Below, in pieces: positions 44,801 through 53,502 of a stretch of DNA of 64,000 nt. The notes beneath the pieces were generated by a model. It was given only the letters and a program-made list of their open reading frames with translations, was not told the DNA's origin and ran no database searches. A program made the translations under genes and the position numbers. Positions within the stretch are counted from its first letter, which is position 1. The number at the start of each line of letters is the position of its first letter. The DNA comes from G963691835 sp963691835 (GTDB lineage: Bacteria; Pseudomonadota; Alphaproteobacteria; Thalassobaculales; Thalassobaculaceae): assembly GCA_963691835.1 (NCBI GenBank), contig OY829383.1, positions 1,550,001 to 1,614,000 on the forward strand, written 5' to 3'.

Positions 44801-45724
44801 TTACTCGCCCGCGGCCATCTCCGGGTCAAGGGCCAGCAGCAACGCACTTTCGTCCAGCGCCCCAAGCCCCGAGCCTACCGCCCGGTGCCAGATCTCGGCG
44901 TTTACCTCCAAGCCCGGCAGATGCAGACCGAGCGTCCGCGCCAGCTCCCGGATGGCGCCAACCTCCTTGTCACGATCCGCGCAACACACGCCGGGCCGGA
45001 AGTCGCCCGCCACCATCCGTGCGCCCTGCCGTGCGGCGAGACCACTGGCCATTCCAGCGCCCAGCGCGTCCGACAACCGCTCAGGCTCAACCCCGCCGTG
45101 CCGGGCCAGCGCCATCGCTTCGGCCACAGCCTCAATCGTCCGGGCCGCGATCAGACGTTCAGCGGCGAAAGCCACCTGCCCGGCCCCAATGGCACCTGCA
45201 TGAACCACGTGCTTGGCGAGCCGGTCCAACACCGGCCGCGCCCGGGTGACCGCCAGATCCGCTCCTCCGGCGGATATGACGGCGTTTGGCCCGTCGATGA
45301 CCGAAAGTGGCGCGTCGACAAACGCCATTGAAGACTGCGCGGCCAGGGAGGCCACGGCCCGGGTCACCCAGACTTCCCGGCAGGAGAGATCGACAACCAC
45401 GCTCTGATCGTCCGCGCCGTGAACGACGCCCCACTTTCCGCCATCCGGGTCAAAGAGGATCGCCTCTGCGAGGTCATCATCCGGGGCGACAAGCAGCACG
45501 ACCCCGGCACCCTGGGCCGCTTCGCTTGGGGTCGACGCGAAGACGACCGGTGCTGTCGCGGGGAGATACTCCGACACATCCGCCGGAAAGGTCGACCACA
45601 CGTGGGTGGTGGTGTCGTCACCTAGCTGACGAATGACCGCTGCGACCGCCTCCGGGTCGCCGAGTACGGCGACTGGACGGTCGATCCCGACGTCTTCGGC
45701 CGACGGCGGAACGCGGCGAATCAT
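44801..45724 (-). CDS. Degenerate beta-hydroxyacid dehydrogenase (HIBADH family) lacking the catalytic Lys
   Basis: The 307-residue protein aligns by eye with 3-hydroxyisobutyrate dehydrogenases, but key positions differ. The dinucleotide loop reads VAVLGDPEAVAAVIRQL instead of GxGxxG, the substrate loop FVDAPLSVIDGP replaces the usual DAPVSGG, and the catalytic Lys/Asn motif (GAGQxxKLxxN) reads GAIGAGQVAFAAERLI with no Lys or Asn. It therefore probably has no dehydrogenase activity. It sits 2 bases downstream of the TerB-like gene. A canonical family member is 1.5 kb away on the other strand. Confidence 0.7.
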   Translation of the reverse strand: MIRRVPPSAEDVGIDRPVAVLGDPEAVAAVIRQLGDDTTTHVWSTFPADVSEYLPATAPVVFASTPSEAAQGAGVVLLVAPDDDLAEAILFDPDGGKWGVVHGADDQSVVVDLSCREVWVTRAVASLAAQSSMAFVDAPLSVIDGPNAVISAGGADLAVTRARPVLDRLAKHVVHAGAIGAGQVAFAAERLIAARTIEAVAEAMALARHGGVEPERLSDALGAGMASGLAARQGARMVAGDFRPGVCCADRDKEVGAIRELARTLGLHLPGLEVNAEIWHRAVGSGLGALDESALLLALDPEMAAGE

Positions 45725-45726
45725 GA

Positions 45727-46137
45727 TCAGTCCCGCATGCGGGCGTAGCGCGCTGCCGAGCCGCGCTCAATAGCGGCAGCCGTCAGCCGGTCAACGTCCA
45801 TCTCATGGCGGAGCATCTCAAGGAACCGAAGCTCCTCCTGTGTCGCAACACCGTCGGCCGCAATGACATCGCATGCGAAGGCGTAGGCCGTTGCCCGGAT
45901 GCGCGGCGGCAGCGCTTCCCGGATGATTGCGACAGCAGCGTCCAGGCCATCTTCTTCCGTCAGGAAGTCCAGTGCCGCACTGGCAATCTGCTCGAAATTG
46001 CCCCGCTCGAAGTCTTCGAAAATCGGCAGGCCCGACATGGTGTCGCGGATCGACTCAAGTTCCACCTGAGACACGTCGTTGTCGGAGGCCGCGCTCAACA
46101 CCATCGTGTAGATCAAAGCGGCGTGATGCGAAATCAT
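45727..46137 (-). CDS. TerB-like (tellurite resistance/DjlA-type) helical protein
   Basis: The 136-residue product is an all-helical protein with the TerB pattern: YTMVLSAASDNDVSQVELESI, and ACDVIAADGVATQEELRFLEML, where paired acidic residues (D-N-D, A-D-G) mark the two repeats. TerB-domain proteins are linked to envelope stress or metal response, mostly without proven mechanism. ATG 46137 is preferred; the frame extends to 46203 without support. It precedes the degenerate dehydrogenase by 2 bases and is divergent from the AEC carrier. Confidence 0.8.
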   Translation of the reverse strand: MISHHAALIYTMVLSAASDNDVSQVELESIRDTMSGLPIFEDFERGNFEQIASAALDFLTEEDGLDAAVAIIREALPPRIRATAYAFACDVIAADGVATQEELRFLEMLRHEMDVDRLTAAAIERGSAARYARMRD

Positions 46138-46266
46138 CGTTCGGCTCACAGTCCCATAACCAACCCACGCTTTCGTTAGACCATCGCGCGCAAGGCGGCA
46201 CAAGCGCGGATGCTGCCCACAAGCGCTCTCGACACCAAGCGCCCGGCCTGCTTAGCCTTTCCGCCC

Positions 46267-47202
46267 ATGGAGGCGATCCTTACCGTTGGCGCCCCGGTCT
46301 TCGCGATCATGGGGCTCGGGTGGATGCTGGGCCGATTCGGTCTGTTCGGCCCCGACGCGACACGGGCGCTGAACGGATTTGTCTTCTACGCCACCTTCCC
46401 CGCGCTCATCTTCATCTCGCTGGCGACGACGCCGATCGAGGACAGCGTCGACGGTCCGTTGGTTGCCGCCTTCTCGGCGGGATTTCTCGGCACTTTCTCG
46501 ATCGCCTTCGTGTCGGTGGCCCTGTTGACCGGGGGCCGCACCGGGCGTCTGGCCGTGCTCAGCGCGGCTGCCGTGTTCGCGAATACCGGCTATCTGGGCG
46601 TCCCGCTGATGGATCTTGCCTACGGGGAGCGGGGTCTCGTCCCCTCCCTGGTCGTCACTGCGGTCACAGCAGCCATCTTTATCGGGACGCTTATCGTCTT
46701 GATCGAGATCGACCGGTCATCCGGCGGGCTCCTCGGTGGCCTGCGGGCCGCAGCGGTGAGCATGACGACCAACCCTCTGATCCTCGCGGCGGCTGCCGGT
46801 CTCACCTGGTCGCTGGCGGGATGGCCGGTCCCCGCCCCAATCGAGACGTTCTGCCGTCTGCTCGGGGCGGCCACAGGTCCGGCGGCCCTATTCGCAACCG
46901 GGCTTTTCCTGGTCGGGAAGCAGCTTGGCGGACAGCTTCCCCTCGTCGCCTGGCTTGCCGGCCTCAAGCTTCTCGCGATGCCGGTGATCGCCTGGACCCT
47001 AGCGGATCCGGTTCTCGGCATGCCGCCGGTCGAGACATCCATCGCGGTTATCCTGGCGGCCATGCCAACCGGCTCGCTGGTGTTCATCATCTCCCATCGC
47101 TATGGCATCGAGGAAGACGTCGTCGCAGCAACGACACTCGCGACAAGTCTCGGGTCCGCGCTGACGGTTGCGGCCCTTCTGGTTGTCTTCGGTGTCGGCT
47201 AG
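46267..47202 (+). CDS. AEC (auxin efflux carrier) family transporter
   Basis: About 311 residues with ten hydrophobic segments in two halves. ILTVGAPVFAIMGLGWMLGRFG at the N-terminus (about residues 3-24), GFVFYATFPALIF, NTGYLGVPLMDLAYG and the C-terminal AAMPTGSLVFIISHRYG are typical of AEC/YfdV-MdcF permeases that move organic acids. ATG 46267 is chosen; an upstream start at 46210 would add residues with no hydrophobic or family match. The dehydrogenase gene follows after 33 bases, so a hydroxy acid could be the shared substrate (inference). Confidence 0.88.
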   Translation: MEAILTVGAPVFAIMGLGWMLGRFGLFGPDATRALNGFVFYATFPALIFISLATTPIEDSVDGPLVAAFSAGFLGTFSIAFVSVALLTGGRTGRLAVLSAAAVFANTGYLGVPLMDLAYGERGLVPSLVVTAVTAAIFIGTLIVLIEIDRSSGGLLGGLRAAAVSMTTNPLILAAAAGLTWSLAGWPVPAPIETFCRLLGAATGPAALFATGLFLVGKQLGGQLPLVAWLAGLKLLAMPVIAWTLADPVLGMPPVETSIAVILAAMPTGSLVFIISHRYGIEEDVVAATTLATSLGSALTVAALLVVFGVG

Positions 47203-47235
47203 GCTGCCGCCAAAACACTCTTGGGGAGACATGCC

Positions 47236-48144
47236 ATGTCCGGGAACGGCGACCGTCCAATCCTCGGCTATATCGGCCTCGGCCTGATGGGGGGCCCGAT
47301 GGCTCTGCGCCTCTGCCGCGCCGGCTTCGACGTCCGGGTCTGGAACCGAAGTCCTGGCAAGCTGACCCCGCTCGTCGATGAGGGCGCCACCGCGATGGAC
47401 TCGGCGGGCGCCGTGGCGGCGGCGGCGGATGTGGTGCTGACGTGCCTGACGGACACAGGGGCCGTAGAAGCCGTCATTTTTGGCCCGGGCGGCATCGCCG
47501 AAGGCGTCGGGGCGAACGGCGGTTCCGGGAAGGTCCTTGTCGACCTCTCCAGCATGAAGCCGGATGCCGCGAAAACGTTCGCCGAGCGCCTTCGATCGGA
47601 GACTGGGATGGGTTGGGTCGACGCACCCGTTTCCGGCGGTGTCCCCGGTGCGACAAACGGAACTCTAGCCGTCATGGCGGGAGGCAGTGAGGCGGATGTG
47701 GAGGCGGTACGCCCCGTCATGGACCATCTTGCCGGCCGTTTCACCCGCATGGGGCCGAATGGTGCGGGTCAGAGCACGAAGCTCGTCAACCAGATGATCG
47801 TCGGCTGCACGCTTACGGTCTTGGCCGAAGTCACGCGGTTCGCCGAGGCCGCGGGGATCGACGCCACGCTGATCCCCGAGGCGTTGGCGGGCGGGCGCGC
47901 GGACTCCCTTGTCCTGCAACAGTTCCTCCCTCGGATGGCGAAGAAGGACTACGCGGTGGAGGGGCGCATCGACGTAATGCTGAAGGACCTCGAAACGGTT
48001 CAGGAATCCGCACGCGGGCTTGGGGCGCCGATCCCCATGACGGCCACGGCGGCGGAACTGCACCGGTTGCTGACCAACAAGAACCACGGCACCGAAGACA
48101 ATGCCGCGATGGCGCGGCTCTTCGATCCGGACGACGCTGTCTGA
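47236..48144 (+). CDS. NAD(P)-dependent beta-hydroxyacid dehydrogenase (HIBADH/GarR family)
   Basis: The 302-residue enzyme has the intact family set: YIGLGLMGGPMALRL (cofactor loop), VDAPVSGGVPGATNGTL (substrate carboxylate loop Ser-Gly-Gly) and GPNGAGQSTKLVNQM with the catalytic Lys and Asn. Substrates in the family include 3-hydroxyisobutyrate and tartronate semialdehyde. The SGG loop fits a carboxylate; the sulfolactaldehyde reductase YihU has a different loop there, so that role is not supported. ATG 47236 follows GGGGAG. It follows the AEC carrier and precedes a convergent stem-loop. Confidence 0.92.
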   Translation: MSGNGDRPILGYIGLGLMGGPMALRLCRAGFDVRVWNRSPGKLTPLVDEGATAMDSAGAVAAAADVVLTCLTDTGAVEAVIFGPGGIAEGVGANGGSGKVLVDLSSMKPDAAKTFAERLRSETGMGWVDAPVSGGVPGATNGTLAVMAGGSEADVEAVRPVMDHLAGRFTRMGPNGAGQSTKLVNQMIVGCTLTVLAEVTRFAEAAGIDATLIPEALAGGRADSLVLQQFLPRMAKKDYAVEGRIDVMLKDLETVQESARGLGAPIPMTATAAELHRLLTNKNHGTEDNAAMARLFDPDDAV

Positions 48145-48156
48145 ACGGCAGTCTTG

Positions 48157-48200
48157 GCGGCGGCCCGAAAGCGGGACATGCTTTCCCCGTTAGCCGCCGC
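48157..48200. terminator. Stem-loop between convergent dehydrogenase and Sel1 genes
   Basis: GCGGCGGC (48157-48164) pairs with GCCGCCGC (48193-48200), and inside it GAAAGC (48167-48172) pairs with GCTTTC (48180-48185). The structure lies between two convergent stop codons. No T-run follows, so it may be a Rho-assisted or mRNA-end structure. Confidence 0.45.
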
Positions 48201-48219
48201 GGGGTCGCTGACGGGCAGG

Positions 48220-48708
48220 CTAACGATGGGGATACAGAAAGGCCTTGTAGTCGTGGATAAGGTCCTGGGCGGCGCCGATCTGGTCAGGGGTCATCTTCTT
48301 GATGACCTCTTCCTGGCTGATCTCCGCGTCCACATCGCCCCCGATCGCCGACAGCACATACCAGGCATAGGCGCGGACAAGATCCGGGGCGGGCAGGCCC
48401 CGGCCGACTTCGTAGTACCAGCCGACCCCAGATTGCGCGCCGGGATGTCCCTTCATGGCTGAGCGCAGATACCAGTCGAAGGCGCGCCGGTCGTCCCTGG
48501 GGACGCCGAGGCCCATGGCGTACATCACGCCGACAAGCTCCTCCGCCTCCGCGTTGCCGGACTGCGCGGCGGGCAGCAACTCAGCGAAGGCAGCCTCAAA
48601 TCGACCGGCTTCCATATGGTCCTTACCCTCCCGCACACCGGCAGAGACCGGCCCCAGGGCAGCCAGACAGAACAACGCGATCGCGACAGCAATGGCTCTC
48701 TTCGGCAT
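48220..48708 (-). CDS. Exported Sel1-repeat protein
   Basis: The 162-residue product starts with a signal peptide (KRAIAVAIALFCLAALGPVSAG, cleavage expected after VSA) and contains Sel1-like repeats recognisable as AEAEELVGVMYAMGLGV-P and AQSGVGWYYEVGRGL-P with paired Ala/Gly helices. It should be periplasmic and act in protein-protein contacts; no enzymatic motif is seen. ATG 48708 follows AGGAGAAGGCCG. Its first 17 bases overlap the 5' end of the divergent peroxidase-like gene as I set it, which makes one of the two starts doubtful. Confidence 0.82.
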   Translation of the reverse strand: MPKRAIAVAIALFCLAALGPVSAGVREGKDHMEAGRFEAAFAELLPAAQSGNAEAEELVGVMYAMGLGVPRDDRRAFDWYLRSAMKGHPGAQSGVGWYYEVGRGLPAPDLVRAYAWYVLSAIGGDVDAEISQEEVIKKMTPDQIGAAQDLIHDYKAFLYPHR

Positions 48709-50149
48709 CGGCCTTCTCCTCCAGGACGACGACCGAAACGCTAGACCGGCAAGGCGAGCGGGAAAAGCCCGTCCACGATCCGCCGCCGCACTGGCCTTGG
48801 CTCTGTTGCTCGGGAGCGGTGTTGGCGCCGGGGCCGCGACGGACAGCCCGCTGACGGATGCGGATTTCAGGGAAACCGATCCCAAACGTGTCGAACTCGG
48901 CCGATTGCTGTTTCACGACAAGATCCTCAGCGGGAACCGGAACATCTCCTGCGGCACCTGCCACAACCCGGCCCTCGCAACGACAGACCGGGTGTCCCTT
49001 CCGCTCGGCGAAGGGGCCGTCGGCGTCGGCCGGGACCGGCGGGTGGACAAGGCGGGCGATCTTACCCTGAAAGCGATCCGGTTCCGGGTGCCCAGGAACA
49101 CTCCCGCGCTGTTCAATCTCGGTGCGAAGTCCTTCACCGCGCTGCAATGGGATGGCCGCATTAAGGTCGCGGAGCATGATCCGGCGGGCTTCGATACCCC
49201 GGCGGAAGAGTATCTGCCGCACGGCCTGTCGAGCGTTCTAGCCGCACAAGCGCTCTTTCCGATGGTCTCCACGCTGGAGATGCTGGGGGATGGCGGCGAG
49301 AACGACGTCGCCAAGCTGATGGAGGACACAGCCGAACTCGGGCGACCGAAAGCCTGGGCCGCGATTGCGCACCGGGTCCGGTCCGTTCCGGGTTACAGAC
49401 CTCTCTTCGCTGCCGCCTTCGACGATGTGGGCACACCCGGGGACATCGGCATCATTCATGTTGCGAACGCGCTCGCGGACTTCGTGGCTTTCGAGTTCCG
49501 GGCCGACCGGAGCCCCTACGATGCCTACCTAAGAGGAGATGTGGGCGCCCTGTCGGAGGAGGCCCTGCGCGGCCTTCGACTCTTCGAGGGGAAAGGTGGA
49601 TGCGCCCGTTGCCACTCGGGTCCGCTGCAGACCGATCAGGCGTTCCACGCGATTGCCATGCCCCAGATTGGCTACGCGCGATCGCGGGTGTTCGACCCGG
49701 TCATCCGGGACCAAGGCCGGGTCAACGAGACGGACCGCCGGGCGGACGTCTACAAGTTCCGAACACCCAGCCTCCGCAACGTGGCCCACACCGCCCCTTA
49801 CGGGCATTCCGGCGCCTACGGCACATTGGAGGCCGTCGTCCGCCATCACCTGAACCCGGTCGAGAGTCTCGACGCTTATGACGGCAGCGACGCCGTCATG
49901 CCGTCCCATCCGGCCTTGTCGGCGAAGGATCATCTGGTGCTGGAGAACGCGCGGGACCGGGCGGGCATCCGGGACGCAAACACGTTGGACCCGGTCGATC
50001 TGACGGAATTGGAGGTCGCTGATCTGATCGCCTTTCTGGAGGCGTTGACAGATCCGATGAGCCTGAAAGGCCGTCTCGGTATCCCGCACTCAGTTCCAAG
50101 CGGGCTCCCTGTTGATCTGATTGAGACCGGACGGGGTGCCGATGGCTAG
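48692..50149 (+). CDS. Dihaem cytochrome c peroxidase / MauG-like protein
   Basis: The product, about 485 residues, has two CxxCH haem c sites: SCGTCHNP (about residue 88) and CARCHSGPL (about residue 307), spaced as in the CCP/MauG family, with typical context LFHDKILSGNRNISC and RTPSLRNVAHTAPYGHSG. A hydrophobic stretch AAALALALLLGSGVGAGA after basic residues is an export signal, but it lies about 30 residues from the only ATG (48692), leaving an unusually long n-region; TTG 48797 is an alternative. The stop overlaps the start of the PfkB kinase gene by eight bases, so both are coupled. Periplasmic peroxide reduction or protein oxidation is the family role. Confidence 0.87.
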   Translation: MALFGIGLLLQDDDRNARPARRAGKARPRSAAALALALLLGSGVGAGAATDSPLTDADFRETDPKRVELGRLLFHDKILSGNRNISCGTCHNPALATTDRVSLPLGEGAVGVGRDRRVDKAGDLTLKAIRFRVPRNTPALFNLGAKSFTALQWDGRIKVAEHDPAGFDTPAEEYLPHGLSSVLAAQALFPMVSTLEMLGDGGENDVAKLMEDTAELGRPKAWAAIAHRVRSVPGYRPLFAAAFDDVGTPGDIGIIHVANALADFVAFEFRADRSPYDAYLRGDVGALSEEALRGLRLFEGKGGCARCHSGPLQTDQAFHAIAMPQIGYARSRVFDPVIRDQGRVNETDRRADVYKFRTPSLRNVAHTAPYGHSGAYGTLEAVVRHHLNPVESLDAYDGSDAVMPSHPALSAKDHLVLENARDRAGIRDANTLDPVDLTELEVADLIAFLEALTDPMSLKGRLGIPHSVPSGLPVDLIETGRGADG

Positions 50150-51041
50150 GGTGCTGTCCGTGGGGACGGCCGTGGTCGACTTTGTGATGACAGTGGACCG
50201 ACTGCCAACGGAAGGGCGCAAGTACCGGGCCTCGGAAGCCGCCATCGTGGGCGGTGGCTGCGCGGCCAACGCCGCAATCGCGATCGCCCGCCTCCAGGGC
50301 GGCTCCCTTCTGGCGGGCCATCTGGGCACGGACCCGGTCGGTGATCTGATCGTGGGCGGGCTCGAGGCCGAAGGCATCGACTGTGGCTGCGTCCGTCGCG
50401 ATCCTGCCCTTCAGTCCTCCTTCTCCAACATCATGGTAGACGATGCCGGGGAACGGATGATCGTGAACTATAGGGATCCGCGTTTCACGGACTCCGACGC
50501 CGGTTGGTTGGCCAATACGTTTCCCGACGTTGACGCGGTCCTTGCCGACACGCGCTGGCCTGCGGGTGCTGTTGTGGCAATGACAGTTGCCAGGGAGCGG
50601 GGCATACCCGGCGTGGTGGATGCCGAGGCGCCGCTGGGTGCGGGTGCCGACTGTCTTCCACTGGCCAGCCACGTGGTATTTGCCGCCGAGGGACTGCGCG
50701 ACTTCAGCGGGATGGCGGACCTGACCAAGGGCTTGGAGATGGCGTCGGCGACACTCCCCGGCTTCGTCGCCGTGACGGACGGCGCAAACGGCGTCTGGTG
50801 GCGTGATGGCGCAGAGGCAGGCCACGTCCCAGTCGAGCCAGTCAAGGTCGTGGACACATTGGGGGCGGGCGACGTGTGGCACGGGGCTTTCACCCTGGCC
50901 CTTGCCGAGGGTATGGACCTATCGGCGGCTCTTCGGTTTGCTGGGGCAACGGCAGCGATAAAATGCAGCAGGCCCGGCGGAAGCCGGGGAAGTCCAAGCC
51001 GGGCCGAGGTGGACGCCTTTATCGGGGAACGCACACCATGA
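50142..51041 (+). CDS. PfkB-family sugar kinase resembling 6-deoxy-6-sulfofructose kinase (YihV)
   Basis: The 299-residue kinase has the PfkB signatures: VGGGCAANAAIAIARL (about residues 36-51) and DTLGAGDVWHGAF with catalytic base Asp244. It resembles E. coli YihV more than ribokinase or fructokinase: LPTEGRKY, GERMIVNY, DAVLADTRW and CSRPGG are shared almost without shift. From memory, YihV uses Lys27, Asn109 and Arg138 around the sugar sulfonate; this protein has Lys27, Asn109 and Arg138 at the same numbers. I infer phosphorylation at O1 of a C6-anionic ketose, possibly sulfofructose. ATG 50142 lies inside the end of the peroxidase gene, and the stop overlaps the aldolase start. Confidence 0.85.
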   Translation: MARVLSVGTAVVDFVMTVDRLPTEGRKYRASEAAIVGGGCAANAAIAIARLQGGSLLAGHLGTDPVGDLIVGGLEAEGIDCGCVRRDPALQSSFSNIMVDDAGERMIVNYRDPRFTDSDAGWLANTFPDVDAVLADTRWPAGAVVAMTVARERGIPGVVDAEAPLGAGADCLPLASHVVFAAEGLRDFSGMADLTKGLEMASATLPGFVAVTDGANGVWWRDGAEAGHVPVEPVKVVDTLGAGDVWHGAFTLALAEGMDLSAALRFAGATAAIKCSRPGGSRGSPSRAEVDAFIGERTP

Positions 51042-52105
51042 CCAAGACGACAAACGGGCTCAGCGCCGGGAAACTCTGGGGCTTCCGCCGGATGGCCGAT
51101 GACGCCGGTCTCTTCAAGATGACCGCTGTCGACCAACGCCCTCCCATCAAGAACCCGGTGGCGAAGGCGCGCGGCACGGATGTGGCTCCTTGGGAGGATG
51201 TCGCCGGGGTCAAGGCACTGCTGATCGAGGAGTTGCAGGCGGAGTCCTCGGCCATGCTGTTGGACCCTCACTACGCGATCCCACGTGGCCTCTCGCTCTT
51301 CTCTCCCAAGAAGGGACTGATCGTCACGCTTGAAGACTCCGTTTTCCAGGAAACGGACGAGGGCCGGATCTCCAGCGAGATCGACGACTGGTCGGTGGAG
51401 AAGATCAAGCGCATGGGGGGCGATGCGGTAAAGGTTCTGGCGTGGTACCGGCCGGATGCGGGTCCGTCCGTACTGGCAGCGCAGAAGGACTTCACAAAGC
51501 GCATCGGTGACGCCTGCGCCCGCTTCGATATCCCCTACCTCTTCGAACTCCTGGTCTATCCCTTGTCCGGCGAGGGCAGCGGCTCCCTCGGCTACGTGGA
51601 GATGCCGGAGAAACGTGCGGACCACGTCCTCGCGAGCGTCGAGGAATTCGCGAAGCCCGAATACGGCGTCGATGTCTTCAAACTGGAAAGCCCGATCGCC
51701 GCAAACGACGTTCCGGGGGTCGGCGTAGAGGGTTGGGAGGGCGCTCAGGCGGCCTTTGACGAGATGGGCCGGCTGGCGGGGCGGCCCTGGGTCATGCTGT
51801 CCGCCGGTGCCGGTAAGGACGCCTTCCGCAACATTCTGAGCCACGCCTATAAGGCTGGAGCCAGCGGTTATCTGGCGGGCCGCGCCATCTGGCTCGATGC
51901 GTTCGGGCATTTCCCCGATTGGGAGGCGATGCGCCAGGGCCTGCGCGGCGATAGCGTCGCCTATATGAAGGAAATCAACGCACTGACCGATGCCGAAGCG
52001 ACGCCGTGGCATAAACACCCGTTGTTCGCGGGCGGCGGTGCTGATCTGTCGCCAGCCGATGCGGGCTTCCGGCACGCCTATCCGGACTTGGGAGAGCGTG
52101 GATGA
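51038..52105 (+). CDS. Class I aldolase of the LacD/YihT type (tagatose-1,6-bisphosphate or sulfofructose-1-phosphate aldolase-like)
   Basis: The 355-residue TIM-barrel enzyme has the LacD/YihT family marks: MTAVDQRPP (about residues 28-36), VKVLAWYRPD, the Schiff-base lysine in DVFKLESPI (Lys215), WVMLSAGAG and the phosphate loop GASGYLAGRAIW. These match YihT-type sequences as I remember them (VYKVE, GASGFLAGRAVW). It is longer than YihT (about 292), with extra residues near 85-110 and at the C-terminus. It should split a ketose 1-phosphate into DHAP and an aldehyde. It is coupled by four-base overlaps to the kinase before and the isomerase after. Confidence 0.85.
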   Translation: MTKTTNGLSAGKLWGFRRMADDAGLFKMTAVDQRPPIKNPVAKARGTDVAPWEDVAGVKALLIEELQAESSAMLLDPHYAIPRGLSLFSPKKGLIVTLEDSVFQETDEGRISSEIDDWSVEKIKRMGGDAVKVLAWYRPDAGPSVLAAQKDFTKRIGDACARFDIPYLFELLVYPLSGEGSGSLGYVEMPEKRADHVLASVEEFAKPEYGVDVFKLESPIAANDVPGVGVEGWEGAQAAFDEMGRLAGRPWVMLSAGAGKDAFRNILSHAYKAGASGYLAGRAIWLDAFGHFPDWEAMRQGLRGDSVAYMKEINALTDAEATPWHKHPLFAGGGADLSPADAGFRHAYPDLGERG

Positions 52106-53502
52106 TCCAGCGGATCGGCGTCCTCCCGCTGGGCCGGGCAACCTTCGACGTTCCTTTCGCCGAGGAAAGAACCGCCAAGGCATTTGAGGCGTTGGACCGC
52201 TCCGGGCACACCATTCTGGGCGCCCGGTCGTTGCTGTTCGATGCGGACAGCGCTGAGTCGGCGATCACCGACCTATTGAACGAAGACCTCGATCTCGTGC
52301 TGATCCTTCAAGCGACGTTCACGGACGCCGCAGTGACCGTCGAAATCGCGGACCAGCTCAAAGGCCCACTTGCCATTTGGGCGTTTCCGGAGCCCCGTCT
52401 TGGTGGGCGGCTTCGGTTGAACGCCTTCTGCGGCCTGAATCTGGCGGCCCATGCCTTAGGGCTTTCCGACCGACCTTTCTCCTCGCTTTACGCGGCGCCG
52501 GATTCACGGGCTCTGGACGACGATCTGGCGGATCTGCTGACGGGCAGCCGGATTGCCAAGCCCGTCGCGGGCGAGCTCACCCATCCGACCGAGGCCGGAG
52601 AAGCCGTCGCCGGACGGCTGTCAGGCAAGCGAATCGGCCGACTGGGAGAGCATCCGGATGGCTTTCACACATGTGCCTATGACCCGGCCGCCTTGTCGAA
52701 TCTTACCGGGGTTACCGTCGATCCACTGCCTCTCAAGACAGTCTTTGAAAAAGCCGGAGAGACAGCCGCCGATACGCTCGCGGAGTCCCGTGCAACAGCG
52801 GAAAAGGATCTTCAGGGGCTGCAGGACGTGGACCAGACGGAGTTGGACCGCTCCCTCCGGCTGGACGGCGCGCTACAGGCGCTGCGGGGAGAGAACGGCT
52901 ACGACGCGTTCGCCGTCCGGTGCTGGCCGGAGACGTTCACCGAGTATGGCGGTGCAATCTGCGGCCCCGTCTCGATGATGGGGGAGCGCCGGGTGCCGTG
53001 CGCCTGCGAGGCCGACGTCTACGGCGCGGTCACCAACCTCATCCTTCAGGATGTGGCGGACGCGCCGATCTTCATGGTGGATCTGGTGGATCTGGACACA
53101 GACGACGATACGGGCGTGGTCTGGCATTGCGGACAGGCGCCGATCTCCATGGCCGCCGCTGACCTCGCGGACGATCAGAAGCCGCTGGCCACCATTCATA
53201 GCAACCGGCGTATGCCGTTGCTTTACGAGTTTCCCTTGAAACCCGGCCGGGTAACCTTCGCACGGCTCAGCCAGGCGCTGGGCCGCACGTCTGTTGTGAT
53301 CTTCGGTGGCGAGATGTTGGACCGCCCCAAGGCGTTCACGGGGACGTCCGGCGTGGTGCGCTTCGACCGCTCTGCCGGCGAGATGTTCGACAGGGTCATC
53401 GGCAGCGGTCTCGAACATCACACAACGCTCGCCTATGGAGACCACCGGGCAGCGCTGCGGGGCGTGGCGGGGGCGCTCGGCCTCCCGGTTCTGGAGCTTT
53501 GA
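52102..53502 (+). CDS. L-fucose/L-arabinose isomerase-like protein (putative aldose-ketose isomerase)
   Basis: The 466-residue product has the overall form of the L-fucose/L-arabinose isomerase-like family: an N-terminal Rossmann-like half (LDLVLILQATFTDA) and a C-terminal metal-site half with VRCWPETFTEYGGAICGP, VDLVDLDTDDD and the family motif YEFPLKPGRVTFARLS. Those segments supply the Glu, Asp and His expected to hold a divalent metal. It would convert an aldose into the ketose used by the neighbouring kinase. Isomerases of this fold, rather than YihS, have been described in some non-enterobacterial sulfoquinovose pathways, to my recollection. Coupled to the aldolase by ATGA. Confidence 0.8.
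   Translation: MIQRIGVLPLGRATFDVPFAEERTAKAFEALDRSGHTILGARSLLFDADSAESAITDLLNEDLDLVLILQATFTDAAVTVEIADQLKGPLAIWAFPEPRLGGRLRLNAFCGLNLAAHALGLSDRPFSSLYAAPDSRALDDDLADLLTGSRIAKPVAGELTHPTEAGEAVAGRLSGKRIGRLGEHPDGFHTCAYDPAALSNLTGVTVDPLPLKTVFEKAGETAADTLAESRATAEKDLQGLQDVDQTELDRSLRLDGALQALRGENGYDAFAVRCWPETFTEYGGAICGPVSMMGERRVPCACEADVYGAVTNLILQDVADAPIFMVDLVDLDTDDDTGVVWHCGQAPISMAAADLADDQKPLATIHSNRRMPLLYEFPLKPGRVTFARLSQALGRTSVVIFGGEMLDRPKAFTGTSGVVRFDRSAGEMFDRVIGSGLEHHTTLAYGDHRAALRGVAGALGLPVLEL

Noticed and set aside
47236..48144. Sulfolactaldehyde reductase (YihU) to complete a sulfoglycolytic set
   Set aside because: The substrate loop reads SGG as in carboxylate-specific enzymes, and the gene is separated from the operon by the Sel1 gene on the other strand.
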